Below are positions 62,788 to 64,000 of a DNA stretch of 64,000 nucleotides, piece after piece. The notes beneath the pieces were generated by a model. That model worked only from the letters and a program-made list of their open reading frames with translations, made no database searches and had not been told where the DNA came from. The DNA is from Sphingomonas koreensis. Lineage in GTDB: Bacteria > Pseudomonadota > Alphaproteobacteria > Sphingomonadales > Sphingomonadaceae. The stretch is taken from positions 1,116,001 to 1,180,000 of the forward strand of contig RCZF01000001.1 of the NCBI GenBank assembly GCA_006438735.1, in the 5' to 3' direction. The position numbers were made by a program, and so were the translations under genes. The number at the start of each line of letters is the position of its first letter. The stretch's first letter is position 1.

Positions 62788-63945
62788 ATGACAATGATCG
62801 AAACTGTGGGCATCGTCGGAGGAGGGCCAGGCGGTTTGCTGCTCGCACGCCTGTTGGAGCGGCGCGGCCTCGCGGTAACAGTCTTCGAGCGTGATTCGGA
62901 CCCTGACGAGCGGCCACAGGGGGGCTCACTCGACCTGCACGCCGAGACCGGCCAACGGGCGATGCGGCTGGCCGGCCTCGCAAACGAGTTCGCGGCGGCG
63001 GCACGTCCGGAGGACCAAGGCGATCGTCTCTATGCCCCGGAAGGGACGCTGCTGTTTGATCGCGACGGCGGTGGCGACGATCGTCCCGAAATCGACCGAT
63101 CGGCGCTGCGCCGGATTCTGCTCGGCTCTTTGTCTCCAGGAACCATCCGGTGGGGCGCGAAGGTAGACCCGGTTCGGCGCAACGACGGCAGCGCTGCTAT
63201 TGTTGTCGATGGTAAGCCATGTCGGTTTGACGTGATCGTAGGTGCCGACGGGGCGTGGTCGAAGGTTCGTCCGTTGCTGAGCAGCGCTCAGCCGACATAC
63301 GAAGGCGTGGCTATGCTTGAGATGGGGTTCGACGCCTCGGCGCACCCCAAAGTCGATGCGCTGGTCGGCCACGGCAAGATGTTTGCGGTCGGCGACAATC
63401 GACTGATGATCGGTCAGCGCAACGGGAACTTGCACATCCGCGGTTACGCCGGCTGGCGCATGAGCGAAGAGGACGCCCATCGCTGGGCCGCGATGACGAT
63501 TGCCGAGGCCCGCGAGCATGCCTTGGCGGCGTTTTCGGGGTGGGCGTCAGACCTTACTGACTTGGTCGCTACAGGCGACATAATGGCGGTGCGTCTGCTC
63601 TATGCTCTTCCGATCGGCCTGCGTTGGCCGTCAGTGCCGGGCATGACCATGCTCGGCGACGCCGCCCACCTGATGTCTCCGTTCAGCGGCGAGGGCGTCA
63701 ATCTCGCGCTCGCCGATGCTGCCGATCTGGCGGAAGCGCTGACGTCGAACGGTGGCTGGCCGGCAATAGCAGAAGCAGAAGCGAGGATGGCTGATCGGGC
63801 CGAGGTGGCGGCGCAGGGCGCGGCTGACGGACTCGCTACTGTCTTCACGCCGCACGGACCGGCTCCAGTGCTGCATCACTACCGTGACCGCGTCGCTGCC
63901 GAGCGCGTTCGTGATGGCGGATATCCACCCAGCAATGCGAGATGA
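62788..63945 (+). CDS. FAD-dependent monooxygenase (TetX/PHBH-like)
   Basis: 385 residues, single-component flavin hydroxylase. FAD motif GIVGGGPGGLLLARLLERRG with ERD; the TetX-like QGGSLDLHAETGQRAMRLAG; the DG motif VIVGADGAWSKVRPLL; and the GD motif MLGDAAHLMSPFSGEGVNLALADAADLAEAL. The segment order and GGSLDLH resemble tetracycline-destructase-like enzymes, but many such environmental proteins hydroxylate other aromatics; resistance cannot be claimed. GGGAG lies about 10 bases before ATG 62788. Under probable MarR control. The last 55 bases to 64000 hold no clear gene. Confidence 0.9.
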   Translation: MTMIETVGIVGGGPGGLLLARLLERRGLAVTVFERDSDPDERPQGGSLDLHAETGQRAMRLAGLANEFAAAARPEDQGDRLYAPEGTLLFDRDGGGDDRPEIDRSALRRILLGSLSPGTIRWGAKVDPVRRNDGSAAIVVDGKPCRFDVIVGADGAWSKVRPLLSSAQPTYEGVAMLEMGFDASAHPKVDALVGHGKMFAVGDNRLMIGQRNGNLHIRGYAGWRMSEEDAHRWAAMTIAEAREHALAAFSGWASDLTDLVATGDIMAVRLLYALPIGLRWPSVPGMTMLGDAAHLMSPFSGEGVNLALADAADLAEALTSNGGWPAIAEAEARMADRAEVAAQGAADGLATVFTPHGPAPVLHHYRDRVAAERVRDGGYPPSNAR

Positions 63946-64000
63946 ATGAGCGCCCTGAGTTAAAAAGTCGAAACCGTCCACGAGTGACCGCAACTGGGTC

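Noticed and set aside
62788..63945. Tetracycline resistance gene
   Set aside because: Only family-level resemblance to TetX; the substrate-binding residues cannot be judged from reading alone, and most such proteins act on other substrates.

Overview
The window is one contiguous piece of a GC-rich alphaproteobacterial chromosome, most likely Sphingomonas or a close sphingomonad. This rests on a CckA-type hybrid kinase, an imuA-imuB-dnaE2 mutagenesis operon behind an alphaproteobacterial LexA box (GAAC-N7-GAAC), opgG/opgH, a coniferyl-aldehyde-type dehydrogenase, an N-terminal cysteine-pair autotransporter, and dispersed inverted repeats built on the core CTGAGCTTGTCGAAG. No phage, conjugation module, IS transposase or CRISPR array was seen.

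Layout. 1-4.4 kb: start of a TamA-like outer-membrane assembly protein (runs off the left edge), a YihY/BrkB membrane protein and malate synthase G. 4.4-9.6 kb: tyrosine/homogentisate catabolism, with a MarR regulator, gamma-glutamyltransferase, hppD and hmgA. A palindrome overlaps the hppD -10 box, and a foldback repeat between hppD and hmgA supplies the hmgA ribosome binding site. 9.6-11.7 kb: an L,D-transpeptidase and a two-gene cassette of a YqcI/YcgG (GntA-type haem N-hydroxylase family) protein plus a DUF1989 protein. 11.8-15.3 kb (minus strand): five stop/start-coupled genes, namely a small membrane protein, prepilin peptidase, secreted protein, aldehyde dehydrogenase and GAF protein. 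15.4-23.5 kb: thiolase, MFS transporter, PiT phosphate transporter, a secreted double-DTG protease with a PDZ domain, and a UvrD/PcrA helicase. 23.7-29.6 kb: small secreted and membrane proteins near an 8-bp tandem repeat, a DoxX protein coupled to a response regulator, a ClC channel, a 267-bp MITE-like element, and a purine salvage pair (adenine deaminase plus phosphoribosyltransferase).

29.7-46.3 kb is mostly housekeeping: a single-domain response regulator, CckA, M13 peptidase, dapA-smpB-DUF2062, lytic transglycosylase-greB-NYN/LOTUS, a Uma2 nuclease beside a glyoxalase-family remnant, EttA, a small repeat lipoprotein and opgGH. 46.5-52.3 kb is the SOS mutasome imuA-imuB-dnaE2; dnaE2 carries an in-frame copy of a dispersed repeat. 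52.4-59.1 kb holds an 1812-residue autotransporter with about 41 degenerate passenger repeats, followed by a TIGR03032-family protein across a long stem-loop. 59.4-64 kb: tRNA-Pro(TGG), a BLUF photoreceptor, trhO with a truncated glutathione S-transferase, and a divergent MarR / FAD-monooxygenase pair with two operator-like sites 21 bp apart.

Most notable observations: (1) the giant repeat autotransporter paired with an uncharacterised TIGR03032 protein, with the Shine-Dalgarno of the first gene inside a perfect inverted repeat; (2) the dispersed repeat read in frame through dnaE2; (3) the candidate guanidino-compound cassette; (4) repeat elements that have become functional parts of genes (stop codons, a ribosome binding site). 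All calls come from reading the sequence; no database search was run.
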